Source: Thermocladium sp. UBA166 (lineage in GTDB: Archaea; Thermoproteota; Thermoprotei; Thermoproteales; Thermocladiaceae). From it: DNA of 21,285 nt. Position 1 is the first letter of the stretch. Every line of letters begins with the position of its first letter. The position numbers and the translations under genes are program-made. The notes beneath the pieces are model-generated. The model saw only the letters and a program-made list of their open reading frames with translations. It did no database searches and was not told the origin of the DNA. The DNA is taken from contig DAHE01000031.1 of the NCBI GenBank assembly GCA_002508315.1, positions 229 to 21,513 of the forward strand, read 5' to 3'. This document shows positions 5,992 to 13,360 of the stretch, one piece after another.

Positions 5992-6528
5992 ATGGCTCTA
6001 ATAGAGCTTAGGTGGCATGGCAGGGGCGGCCAGGGAGCAGTGACCGCCTCGCAGGCATTGGCAACGGCTGCCATAATAGAGGGTAGATACGCGCAGTCCT
6101 ACCCAGAGTACGGCGCGGAGAGGCGCGGAGCGCCTGTTAGGGCCTACACTAAGATAAGCACGGACCCCATAATGGATAGGGAGCCCGTGATAAATCCTGA
6201 CATAATAGTGATACTCGATAAATCCCTTATAACGATACCGGATGTATTGAGCGGGTTGAAATCGAATGGTTATGTTGTGGTGAACTCCAGGACGCCAGTC
6301 ACGGTTAATGGCGCGCGGGTCGTTTACTTGGACGCCACAGGCCTAGCCACCAAGTTGTTGGGAAAGCCCATAGTTAATACAGCCATGCTGGGAGCGGTGG
6401 CTAGGGTGATGGGGGACTTCATGAGCATAGATAGCATAACCGCCGCCCTTGCTCAATACTTTGGAGGCAAGGTCCTCTCCATAAATAGGGAACTGGTTTT
6501 AAAGGCCTATGAGGCGACCACGCTATGA
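5992..6528 (+). CDS. porG: pyruvate:ferredoxin oxidoreductase, gamma subunit
   Basis: The 178-residue gamma subunit of the heterotetrameric enzyme that oxidises pyruvate plus CoA to acetyl-CoA and CO2, reducing ferredoxin. The N-terminus ELRWHGRGGQGAVTASQ is the hallmark of the CoA-binding gamma domain, followed by YPEYGAERRGAPVRAYTKI and PDIIVILDKSL. The length matches archaeal PorG (about 180). The start at 5992 is set by the TATA box. An ATG four codons upstream (5980) is possible but would fall before the expected transcription start. The gene is first of a gamma-delta-alpha-beta operon and overlaps porD by four bases (ATGA). Confidence 0.95.
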   Translation: MALIELRWHGRGGQGAVTASQALATAAIIEGRYAQSYPEYGAERRGAPVRAYTKISTDPIMDREPVINPDIIVILDKSLITIPDVLSGLKSNGYVVVNSRTPVTVNGARVVYLDATGLATKLLGKPIVNTAMLGAVARVMGDFMSIDSITAALAQYFGGKVLSINRELVLKAYEATTL

Positions 6529-6842
6529 GCTCGCCGCCGTCATGGAAGGAACTGGTCATCGGTGGGACTATAATTGAGCCGGGCAGCACAGTTAATGTTC
6601 GCACAGGTACTTGGAGGACTAAGAAACCTGTAATAAATCAAGATGCTTGCACCAGGTGCAGGATATGCTGGGAGTACTGTCCGGAGGGGATAATACAGGA
6701 GCTGGACAAGCCTTTCGTGTCGAGGAAGGGCATTAAGTATGCGGTGACCTACGAGGTAAACTATGACTACTGCAAGGGATGCGGCATATGCGCAAACGAG
6801 TGCCCCGTGAAGGCCATAGACATGGTGAGCGAGTATGAGTAG
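6525..6842 (+). CDS. porD: pyruvate:ferredoxin oxidoreductase, delta subunit (2x[4Fe-4S] ferredoxin)
   Basis: This 105-residue electron-transfer subunit passes electrons from the thiamine-diphosphate site to external ferredoxin. It carries two complete [4Fe-4S] motifs: Cys42, Cys45, Cys48 and Cys52 in CTRCRICWEYCP, and Cys83, Cys86, Cys89 and Cys93 in CKGCGICANECP. About 40 residues precede the clusters, as in other archaeal PorD proteins. It starts within the porG stop codon (ATGA overlap), with GAGGCGA about eight bases upstream as ribosome-binding site, and overlaps porA by eight bases, giving strongly coupled translation across the operon. Confidence 0.96.
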   Translation: MSSPPSWKELVIGGTIIEPGSTVNVRTGTWRTKKPVINQDACTRCRICWEYCPEGIIQELDKPFVSRKGIKYAVTYEVNYDYCKGCGICANECPVKAIDMVSEYE

Positions 6843-8043
6843 CACGTCAATGATTGAGAAGGCCGTGGGAAAGTCAACGGGGCCGACGCGTGTCGCATTG
6901 ACGGGCAATTACGCCGCCGCCTATGCTGCCAAGATGGCCGATATAGACTTAGTAGCGATATACCCGATAACGCCTCAAACCACAATAGCGGAGAAGCTGA
7001 GCGAGTTCGTGGCGGATGGGGAGCTAGCCGCGGAGTTAATACACGTGGAGAGCGAGCACTCAGCCCTCAGCGCCACCATAGGCGGCGCGGCCGTGGGGGC
7101 TAGGGCGTTCACCGCAACGTCGTCCCAGGGGTTAGAGTTGATGCATGAGATACTTCACATAGCGGCCGGCCTTAGGTTGCCCATAGTGATGGCGGTTCCA
7201 TCCAGGGCCCTGTCGGCGCCCATAAGCATCCATAACGATAATTCCGACATAATGAATGCCAGGGAGACGGGCTGGATAATGCTGAATGCCTCAGATGCTC
7301 AGGAGGTGTTCGACATGGTGATCCAAGCATTCAAGATAGCTGAGGATCCGAGGGTGCTTCTGCCGGTAATGGTGACGTACGATGGGTTCGTGGTGAGCCA
7401 CACTGTGGAGGGGGTGGAGCTGCCCGACGCTGAGGCGGTTAGATCATTCATACCAAAGGGCAAGTGGCATGCCTTGGATCCATCGCGTCCATCATCCATG
7501 GGCCCCATAGCTGGACCGGATTGGTATTACGAGATAAAATTCGGTCAATACCACGCGATGCGCGATTCAATTAAGGTGATAGCTGAGGTCATGGATGGCT
7601 TCGGCAAGAAGTTCGGAAGAAACTACTCGCCCGTGGTGGGCTATATGATGGGGGATGCCGACTTCGCCGTGGTGACCTACGGGGTCACGTGGGGTTTCGT
7701 CAAGACCGCGGTCGACAGAGCGAGGAGCATGGGGATTAAGGCCGGCGCGATAAAGCTGAACGTGATAAGGCCATTTCCCTCCGATGCCGTTATCTCCTAC
7801 TTAAGGGGATTGAAGTCATTCGCAGTGGTGGACAGGGCAATATACTACGGCGCCCCGTCTCCCGGTCCCGTATATACCGATGTAGCCTCCGCGCTCTTCA
7901 TGAGCGGCCACGCCGTGCCCGCCCTCAACGTGATTCATGGTATTGGGCAGAGAACAATGTACATAAACGACTTCGTCGAGGTGTTCAAGGAATTGACCAA
8001 GCTTGACGAAAGCAAGGTGATCTTCATGGGGGTGAGGGAGTGA
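6835..8043 (+). CDS. porA: pyruvate:ferredoxin oxidoreductase, alpha subunit
   Basis: A 402-residue subunit with the domain I fold and YPITPQTTIAEKLSEF motif near residue 42, then HVESEHSALSATIGGAAVGARAFTATSSQGLELMHEIL, both diagnostic of 2-oxoacid:ferredoxin oxidoreductase alpha chains. SRALSAPISIHNDNSDIMNARETGW fits the pyruvate-type subgroup. The C-terminal third contains the transketolase-C-like domain (GAIKLNVIRPFPSDAV). It pairs with the beta chain to form the thiamine-diphosphate active site. The ATG at 6835 lies five bases after GGTGAG (6824-6829). The gene ends in TGA overlapping the porB start. Confidence 0.96.
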   Translation: MSSTSMIEKAVGKSTGPTRVALTGNYAAAYAAKMADIDLVAIYPITPQTTIAEKLSEFVADGELAAELIHVESEHSALSATIGGAAVGARAFTATSSQGLELMHEILHIAAGLRLPIVMAVPSRALSAPISIHNDNSDIMNARETGWIMLNASDAQEVFDMVIQAFKIAEDPRVLLPVMVTYDGFVVSHTVEGVELPDAEAVRSFIPKGKWHALDPSRPSSMGPIAGPDWYYEIKFGQYHAMRDSIKVIAEVMDGFGKKFGRNYSPVVGYMMGDADFAVVTYGVTWGFVKTAVDRARSMGIKAGAIKLNVIRPFPSDAVISYLRGLKSFAVVDRAIYYGAPSPGPVYTDVASALFMSGHAVPALNVIHGIGQRTMYINDFVEVFKELTKLDESKVIFMGVRE

Positions 8044-9002
8044 TGCAGGGAGGCAAGCAGATTAGGACGATTAAGGACCTCCCCCGCGAGGAGAGGTTCG
8101 CCCCGGGCCACGCGATGTGTGCTGGATGCGGTGCCGCGATAGCGATTAGGTGGCTCAACAAATACATAGGGGACAATGCCATAGTGGCGAATGCGACGGG
8201 ATGCGTGGAGGTGACCACCACTACTTACCCCTACACTGCCTGGAGGAATCCCTGGATACACGTCGCGTTCGAGAATGCCGCGGCCGTCGCCAGCGGCTTG
8301 AGGAAGGGGATAGATGTATTGACGAAGAAGGGGGTCTGGAAGAATGGAGATACCAGGATAGTTGTGGTTGGAGGCGATGGAGGCACGGTTGATATAGGCC
8401 TGCAGAGCCTGAGCGGAATGCTGGAGCGCGGCGATAAGGTGATGTACTTCCTCTACGATAATGAGGCTTACATGAATACGGGAATACAGAGGAGCGGCGC
8501 CACGCCCATGTATGCGTGGACGACGACGACGCCCGTGGGGCAAGTCCTCCACGGGAAGCCCCAGATGAAGAAGGACATATTTGATATAGTGCTCGCCCAT
8601 GGCATTAAGTACGCCGCCACGGCGACTGTATCCGACGTAATAGATATGTCCAATAAGATACGGAAGGCCATGGATTACAGCGAGGATGGGCCCACGTTCA
8701 TTCATGTATTGGCCCCATGTCCGCCTGGGTGGAAGTACGACGAGAGCAAGACCGTGGAGGTTGCCAAGAAAGCCGTTGAAACGGCGTATTGGATAAACCT
8801 GGAGTACGATCATGGGGTTTGGAGCGTGACCACCAAGGTACCCGTTAGGAAACCCGTCTCCGAGTTCCTTCGCATGCAGGGCAGGTTCTCCCACTTGACG
8901 CAGGTCGAGGTGGAGGAGATACAGAAGTGGGTGGATGCTAGAGTCGCCTCCGTCAATAAGCTGGTGGGCATGGAAGTGATAGGCCCAGTCAAGGGGAGGT
9001 AA
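8043..9002 (+). CDS. porB: pyruvate:ferredoxin oxidoreductase, beta subunit (TPP-binding)
   Basis: The thiamine-diphosphate-binding subunit, with GGDGGTVDIGLQSLSGMLERG followed by YDNEAYMNTGIQRSGATP, the pyruvate-specific form of the TPP/Mg site. CAGCG (Cys26, Cys29), Cys54 in NATGCVEV and the Cys of LAPCPPGW supply the single [4Fe-4S] cluster typical of archaeal PorB. The length (319 residues) fits. The start is ATG 8043, five bases after GGTGAGG (8031-8037), the same spacing as porA. A GTG at 8040 directly before it is the alternative. The porA stop overlaps the start as TGATG. This is the last gene of the operon, followed by a T-rich segment (about 9020-9033) that could end transcription. 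Confidence 0.96.
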   Translation: MQGGKQIRTIKDLPREERFAPGHAMCAGCGAAIAIRWLNKYIGDNAIVANATGCVEVTTTTYPYTAWRNPWIHVAFENAAAVASGLRKGIDVLTKKGVWKNGDTRIVVVGGDGGTVDIGLQSLSGMLERGDKVMYFLYDNEAYMNTGIQRSGATPMYAWTTTTPVGQVLHGKPQMKKDIFDIVLAHGIKYAATATVSDVIDMSNKIRKAMDYSEDGPTFIHVLAPCPPGWKYDESKTVEVAKKAVETAYWINLEYDHGVWSVTTKVPVRKPVSEFLRMQGRFSHLTQVEVEEIQKWVDARVASVNKLVGMEVIGPVKGR

Positions 9003-9040
9003 GCTGCTTCCTCATTTACTCTACATTTTTAATAGTAACT

Positions 9041-9050
9041 TTTAAAAATG
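9041..9050 (+). promoter_or_regulatory. TATA box of the unknown/wHTH gene pair
   Basis: TTTTAAAAAT is centred about 27 bases before the ATG at 9073, again a leaderless arrangement. Confidence 0.6.
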
Positions 9051-9072
9051 CTCGAACGCCTTCATCAATGTA

Positions 9073-9780
9073 ATGTACAATGTCGTCATAGAGGAGCAGT
9101 CAGCGGAATCCACCAGGTATAAGTTGACAAGCGAAGTCGATGGCAAGATGATAGAGCTAAGCGTCGTTGAGTCTATTCCCGGCATCAGGCTTAGGCTTGC
9201 ATCGTTGAGGCCCATAAATGAGAATGAGTTCGCGATACTCGCGCCGGCCATGGGTAGGATTGGATTTTATGCGGACTACGTTAAGGAATCGGGCATAATG
9301 ATGCTGCAGCCATCGCTTGAGTTGAGGGGGATGATTATGAAGGACTTAGATGATGTGATGCCCCTCCTAGAGACCATTAGGGAATTAGTCAGTGAGGTCA
9401 ACTACATGATAAATAATCCTAAGTCCCTGCTGGAGTTGAAGGGCGAGTTGTTGGGCAATGGTTGGCTGGTGGGCGATGACTCATCCCTCCACAGGCTGTA
9501 CCAGGCATTGGACGGCGTGGTAGACGTGGACATACGCATAAAGCCCGATATGTATAGCTCGAGCATTGCTGACGTGGTTCTAAGCGCGATGTCCAGACGC
9601 GGCTCGTTGGAGTGCTTGGCAGGCTCGTTTGCCGTTCATGGGTTCACTAAGACAGAGGACTTTGGGCACTTCGTTAGGCTCGAGGGTAGGCTCCACACTC
9701 TGGGCGTCTTGCCCATAATAGCATCTAAGGTTGATGAATGGATGAATCAGGCGATTTCAGCATGCAGTCAACAGGAATAA
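9073..9780 (+). CDS. conserved-looking hypothetical protein, soluble
   Basis: This 235-residue protein has no signal peptide or clear membrane helix and belongs to no family I recognise. The N-terminal half alternates short hydrophobic strands (VDGKMIELSVVE, GIRLRLASLRP, EFAILAPAMG). The middle is helical (KDLDDVMPLLETIRELVSEV). The C-terminal half reads as a second alpha/beta region (VDVDIRIKPDM, GSLECLAGSFAVHGF, LEGRLHTLGVLPIIASKV). Codon use and base composition match neighbouring genes, so it is very likely expressed. It overlaps the following membrane-anchored winged-helix gene by 19 bases, so the two are probably one functional unit, perhaps a sensor or partner protein with its regulator. 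That pairing is inference from gene order. Confidence 0.8.
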   Translation: MYNVVIEEQSAESTRYKLTSEVDGKMIELSVVESIPGIRLRLASLRPINENEFAILAPAMGRIGFYADYVKESGIMMLQPSLELRGMIMKDLDDVMPLLETIRELVSEVNYMINNPKSLLELKGELLGNGWLVGDDSSLHRLYQALDGVVDVDIRIKPDMYSSSIADVVLSAMSRRGSLECLAGSFAVHGFTKTEDFGHFVRLEGRLHTLGVLPIIASKVDEWMNQAISACSQQE

Positions 9781-10145
9781 TGCTGACGCTGGCCTTGGCC
9801 CAGCTCGTGGTAACCATAAGCCTAGCCTACTTTCTCTATGACGCCAATAGGAAGTACGTTGCTATGTCGTCCCCCACCTCCGAGGTGAGGCTTCCCTCCT
9901 TCACTGATGATGAGCTGATGGTAATGAAATACTTGCTGGAAAATGATGGACAAGCGCTGCAGGCCAGCATTGGAAAGGACCTCAACATACCTAAGGCATC
10001 GCTTTCCAGAATGGTGAAGCGGCTGGCCGAGAATGGGTTGCTGGCCGTGGAGAAGAGGGGTAGGTACAACTACGTATTGATAACGAATAGGGAGTACGTG
10101 GAGAAGATAATCAAATCAAGCAATAACGAGAAGGTCAAGCAATAG
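9762..10145 (+). CDS. membrane-anchored winged-helix transcriptional regulator
   Basis: The product (127 residues from ATG 9762) has one N-terminal transmembrane helix (about residues 6-24, IMLTLALAQLVVTISLAYF), a short linker, and a MarR-like winged helix: LPSFTDDELMVMKYLLEND, then ASIGKDLNIPKASLSRMVKR as the helix-turn-helix, then LLAVEKRGRYNYVLIT as the wing. Such tethered regulators are common in archaea and are thought to act from the membrane. AGGCGAT (9749-9755) lies six bases before ATG 9762. ATG 9738 and the stop-overlapping ATG 9780 (TAATG) are alternatives. It overlaps the unknown gene upstream, and its 3' end overlaps the convergent PfkB kinase gene by 30 bases. Target genes are unknown. 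Confidence 0.82.
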   Translation: MQSTGIMLTLALAQLVVTISLAYFLYDANRKYVAMSSPTSEVRLPSFTDDELMVMKYLLENDGQALQASIGKDLNIPKASLSRMVKRLAENGLLAVEKRGRYNYVLITNREYVEKIIKSSNNEKVKQ

Positions 10146-10982
10146 GTCAGTTAACTCATCAATGCTCCGTGAGTCCATCACTCCGTACGGGCCTAAATGC
10201 CTTACCTTCTCCATGGATATAGCCATGGCCCTGGCAAAGCTCCACGCCGCGTCCTCCCCCCTGCTTAAATGCCACGCCAAAGCGCACCCAGTCACATCGC
10301 CCGCGCCCGTGGGATCCACCACGCTCACGGGTGGGGTTTGCTTAAAGCCGTATCGCCGCCCATTATGGATTAAGTACCCCAGTCTGCTTCCCATAGTCAC
10401 CAATACATACTTATCGTTCTTGGACAGCTTGACTAGGTCTAGATCATCGACATCGTCGACGCTGAGCTTTAGCAAATCGCCGTTAACTAACAGGGAGTTC
10501 AGGGTCGCGTGATCCAGCGAAACGCTTACGTTGCCGTTTACATCGAATCTCCTGGAGAACCCCTGCGCGTCTATGGCCATGAAATCCGAGCTGTTCCTGA
10601 CCAGCTTCAATAAATCCAGCGATACTTCGCCTGCTATGGGATTGACCACAGCGGTCCCCCGAACTCCGTTTACGTCATCCACCCTGAAATCCCGGCACCT
10701 GCTGGCCAATCGCAGCTCCCTGCCGTCGCCCCGCCTATATTTGAGCTCATACGATGTCGTCTTGCATGTTGGCTCCACCCTTATTCCATCTATCGATAAC
10801 CCCCTCTCCTCATATTGCCTCAATCCATCGAAGTCAGGCCCCACCACTGAAACTGGCGCAATGCGTATATCAAGCTGGCTTAGGTAGAAGCCACAATACG
10901 TAGGAGCGCCGCCAGCGCTCATGGCAATGTTTCCATCGGGGTCCACTATCTTGTCGATGCTGATGTGGCCTATCACGTACAT
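10116..10982 (-). CDS. PfkB-family carbohydrate/nucleoside kinase
   Basis: A 288-residue ribokinase-fold kinase that phosphorylates a sugar, polyol or nucleoside with ATP. The start is YVIGHISIDKIV, followed by SAGGAPTYCGFYLSQL, equivalent to the family's substrate-binding Gly-Gly motif. The C-terminal signature DPTGAGDVTGCALAWHL contains the anion hole and catalytic Asp of GAGD. A tail ARAMAISMEKVRHLGPYGV matches archaeal members annotated as sugar or myo-inositol kinases. The typical length is about 300. The start ATG lies at leaderless distance from a reverse-strand TATA box (11006-11018). The specific substrate is not readable. The gene converges with the winged-helix gene. Confidence 0.9.
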   Translation of the reverse strand: MYVIGHISIDKIVDPDGNIAMSAGGAPTYCGFYLSQLDIRIAPVSVVGPDFDGLRQYEERGLSIDGIRVEPTCKTTSYELKYRRGDGRELRLASRCRDFRVDDVNGVRGTAVVNPIAGEVSLDLLKLVRNSSDFMAIDAQGFSRRFDVNGNVSVSLDHATLNSLLVNGDLLKLSVDDVDDLDLVKLSKNDKYVLVTMGSRLGYLIHNGRRYGFKQTPPVSVVDPTGAGDVTGCALAWHLSRGEDAAWSFARAMAISMEKVRHLGPYGVMDSRSIDELTDLLLDLLVIA

Positions 10983-11005
10983 TGTACGCGTCCCCTAATA
11001 TTAAT

Positions 11006-11018
11006 GCTTATAAATATT
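11006..11018 (-). promoter_or_regulatory. TATA box of the PfkB kinase gene
   Basis: Reverse-strand ATATTTATAAGC is centred about 28 bases before the ATG at 10982. The same A/T core could also work in the forward direction. Confidence 0.6.
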
Positions 11019-11212
11019 GCAACTCCATGCTTCTAACCTAGAGAGTTAAGGAGGTGAAGATCTCCTCTCCTCATGGAGGGGCGTATAGCGAGTTTCATGG
11101 AGGGGAGTAAGTCCTCACAGTGAGGTGGGAATGCCCTGCACGAAGGCGGCCGGTTCGCTCCGTGAATGCCATGGATAAAAATGCTAATTTGCGGCAAGCA
11201 TCCCGGCAAAAG

Positions 11213-11220
11213 CAATTAAA
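11213..11220 (+). promoter_or_regulatory. TATA box of dphB
   Basis: CAATTAAA is centred about 26 bases before ATG 11243 and favours that start over the longer in-frame extension from 11120. Confidence 0.5.
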
Positions 11221-11242
11221 CTGCTACAGCTATTATTGTTGG

Positions 11243-12076
11243 ATGGGAACGCTGTACGTGATTGGAATCGGGCTGCAGCCTGGGCATTTGAGCATTGAAT
11301 CCATGAATTTAATCAAGAGTTCAGACGAGGTGTTCGCGGAGCTCTACACGTCCAAATCCGTTTCCAACCTCATGGATGAACTGGAGAGGTTAATGAGCGT
11401 TAGACCGATACTGTTGGGAAGGAGGGATATTGAAGATGAGGGGGGGAGGGTTTTGATGAAGGCATTGGATGAGGGAAAATCCGTGGTTCTTCTAACGATA
11501 GGTGACCCCTTAATGGCGACCACGCATGGAGCAGTAGCGGTGGAGGCGGCCAGGAGGGGACATTCAGTGAGGATAATTAACTCAGTCAGCATAGTTTGCG
11601 CGGCGTTCAGCCAATCAGGCCTGTCTCCCTATAAGATGGGGCCCACTGCAACCATAACTCATGAGCGGTTGGGCTATAGAAGCAAGAGGCACGTGGATGT
11701 CTTGCTAGATAACTTATCCCGCGGCCTCCACACTCTACTGTTGCTGGATATCGACGATGATGGAGGCTTCATGGATGCGCGACGCGCCGCTGAACTGGCA
11801 TCCAACGATATAGCGGAGAGGGGCCTCAATCCAGGCGAGTTATTGGTGATATACTTGGCTAGAATAGGGTGGAGCAATCAAACCGTAATCGCCTCCGCCA
11901 TGAATGAACCACCGAATGGGCTTGGGGAGCCTCCGCACGCCCTCTTGGTGCCGGGCGCGCTTAACGCTGTGGAGGAGGAGTTCCTGCTCAACGTAATAAG
12001 AGCCGACCCTAATCTATTGGAGAAACACAAGGGATTTACAAGGAAATTATTCCGGGAAGCGGGGCCGCCCGGTTGA
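11243..12076 (+). CDS. dphB: diphthine synthase (EF2 diphthamide biosynthesis methyltransferase)
   Basis: This SAM-dependent enzyme methylates the modified histidine of elongation factor 2 during diphthamide synthesis. The 277 residues match the archaeal DphB/DPH5 family: LYVIGIGLQPGHLSIESM at the start, a SDEVFAELYTS block, VVLLTIGDPLMATTHGAVAVEA around 85-110, INSVSIVCAAFSQSGLSPYKMG, and LLLLDIDDDGGFMDARRAAE. The C-terminus carries LLVIYLARIG and HALLVPGALNAVEEEFL. Start 11243 gives the conserved Met-Gly-Thr-Leu-Tyr N-terminus and fits the TATA spacing. The preceding 41 codons of open frame look non-coding. The gene is probably monocistronic. Confidence 0.95.
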   Translation: MGTLYVIGIGLQPGHLSIESMNLIKSSDEVFAELYTSKSVSNLMDELERLMSVRPILLGRRDIEDEGGRVLMKALDEGKSVVLLTIGDPLMATTHGAVAVEAARRGHSVRIINSVSIVCAAFSQSGLSPYKMGPTATITHERLGYRSKRHVDVLLDNLSRGLHTLLLLDIDDDGGFMDARRAAELASNDIAERGLNPGELLVIYLARIGWSNQTVIASAMNEPPNGLGEPPHALLVPGALNAVEEEFLLNVIRADPNLLEKHKGFTRKLFREAGPPG

Positions 12077-12082
12077 TTAGGC

Positions 12083-12142
12083 TTAAGCGCATCCCCCGCT
12101 GGACTTCTTTTTCTGAGCTTGTTGGGCTTTTTTCTCTGACAT
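12083..12142 (-). CDS. possible 19-residue Lys/Gln-rich microprotein
   Basis: A reverse-strand ATG frame of 19 codons (MSEKKAQQAQKKKSSGGCA) ends at TAA. A TTAATAAT element centred 26 bases upstream matches the spacing of other promoters here. The composition recalls the charged N-terminal tails of some archaeal ribosomal proteins (S25e-like), but nothing continues in frame after the stop. It could be a microprotein, a decayed 5' end, or chance. Confidence 0.25.
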   Translation of the reverse strand: MSEKKAQQAQKKKSSGGCA

Positions 12143-12242
12143 GCCTTGCCGCTGTATTGCATTGATTATTAAGGTTATCGAGCCGGTTCTGTTTTAGTGA
12201 ACACGGGGCAGGAGATGGATCGAACGAATTACAAATACGGAA

Positions 12243-12254
12243 GCTTTAAATAAA
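12243..12254 (+). promoter_or_regulatory. TATA box of the MBL hydrolase gene
   Basis: GCTTTAAATAAA is centred about 26 bases before ATG 12274, predicting a leaderless mRNA. Confidence 0.6.
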
Positions 12255-12273
12255 AACTGGAAATGCTTTACCG

Positions 12274-13167
12274 ATGAGATCTATAAGATATGATGATGTA
12301 TTAAGCCAAATAGATCTGGAACCTGGGGGGTACCGTGATTTAGTGTCCGTGTATGTGGCGGAGTCTGAGGGGAGGGCTGTCGTAATAGAGTCGGGCCCCG
12401 CCATCACTGCCGACGAGTTGGCGAGCTTCGTGAGGAGCTTGCCGATTACCCATGTAATCGTGACCCACGTTCACATAGATCACGGCGGCGGCGCGGGGGG
12501 GTTAATAAGGAGGTTTCCAGCAGTCATTTACGCGCATCCAAGGGCAGTCAAGGTGATTCAAAACCCTGACTTGATATGGGAACCCGCCAAAGTAGCCATG
12601 GGTTGGTTAGGCGAGTTGTATGGCAAGCCGTTCGATGCGCCGCGCGACAGAGTGCGCGAGACCAGTGATGGGGAGGTAATAACGGTGGGCGATCTATCAT
12701 TTAAAGCGATCCACACGCCCGGTCATGCCAGCCATCATCAGTCTATTCTCATGGAGCCGGGCGGGATACTGTTCTTGGGGGATGCTGCTGGAATCTACTT
12801 GGGGGACGTGGATTACGTGATACCCACCACTATGAGCCCCATCAGGTTGGATCTCTATGTTGATAGTATTAAGAAATTGATAAGGGAGAATCCATCGAAG
12901 CTGGCGTACACTCACTTCGGCATAGTTGGCAATGCAGTTGAAAGATTGGAGAATCACTTAACCCAAGTTGAGTCATGGATTAAGGCATTGAGAGAGTCCT
13001 TGGCGGAGAAGAGCGACGCGGAGGAGGTACTTATCGAGAGAGATGATAGGTTAAGGCAAGTCATCGATAAGATAAGGGAGAGGAAAGCCCATTATCATTT
13101 ATTCAAAATGGCGGTTGAGGGGATGGCGTCGGCGATATCCCAGTCCAGCGAGAACTTACCGAAATGA
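12274..13167 (+). CDS. metallo-beta-lactamase-fold hydrolase
   Basis: A 297-residue binuclear metal hydrolase. The zinc ligands are all present: THVHIDHGGG gives His65, His67, Asp69 and His70, with His151 in HTPGHASHH, Asp170 in FLGDAAGIYLG and His214 in AYTHFG. Members with this layout hydrolyse thioesters, lactones or phosphoesters. The sequence resembles glyoxalase II-like archaeal proteins, but the physiological substrate cannot be assigned. A C-terminal extension of about 70 residues (from about 225) is helical and charged. It is probably a cytosolic enzyme. Neighbours (diphthine synthase, GT2 enzyme) give no clear pathway link. Confidence 0.88.
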   Translation: MRSIRYDDVLSQIDLEPGGYRDLVSVYVAESEGRAVVIESGPAITADELASFVRSLPITHVIVTHVHIDHGGGAGGLIRRFPAVIYAHPRAVKVIQNPDLIWEPAKVAMGWLGELYGKPFDAPRDRVRETSDGEVITVGDLSFKAIHTPGHASHHQSILMEPGGILFLGDAAGIYLGDVDYVIPTTMSPIRLDLYVDSIKKLIRENPSKLAYTHFGIVGNAVERLENHLTQVESWIKALRESLAEKSDAEEVLIERDDRLRQVIDKIRERKAHYHLFKMAVEGMASAISQSSENLPK

Positions 13168-13360
13168 TTTGAACTACCCCGCGGATGGGCTTTCCGCCTC
13201 CTCTCCCGCCAGGATTGAATAAGGCATTGCAGTGCACTTGAGGCGGGGAATCCTTGAGGCGTGTTTTTCAGTGGAGTCAGTGGATCCCGGCTGAAGGCCG
13301 GCCCGCTGGGCTTTATAATGGTTAAAATTGATAAAGGTGCTCCGTTCTAGCTTAAACCAC
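13168..13360. other. spacer with inverted repeats before the GT2 gene
   Basis: CCGCCTC (13194-13200) pairs perfectly with GAGGCGG (13240-13246), and CCGGC/GCCGG forms a second small stem near 13288-13302. These are followed by the TATA-like CTTTATAATG (13311-13320). No gene was recognised. Either a structured leader or sRNA, or chance. Confidence 0.35.

Larger units (their letters stand above)
10983..11242. other. divergent promoter region with short direct repeats
   Basis: A 260-base spacer between divergently transcribed kinase and diphthine synthase genes. It holds both TATA boxes, an 11-base direct repeat TCATGGAGGGG at 11071-11081 and 11095-11105, the hairpin CCTCA/TGAGG near 11114-11126, and a further A/T element near 11172-11182. 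No convincing gene was found. Confidence 0.5.

Noticed and set aside
7935..8894. 319-codon open frame on the reverse strand opposite porB
   Set aside because: It lies entirely over well-identified porA/porB coding sequence, its product has no protein-like pattern, and it follows from the codon bias of the sense genes.
11120..11242. N-terminal extension of diphthine synthase
   Set aside because: The added residues are Arg/Cys/Gln-rich and not family-like, and the TATA box lies inside the extension.
13140..13180. Reverse-strand T-arm-like GTTCAAATCA at the end of the MBL gene
   Set aside because: The flanking bases do not form a T-stem, and the sequence overlaps the MBL stop codon.
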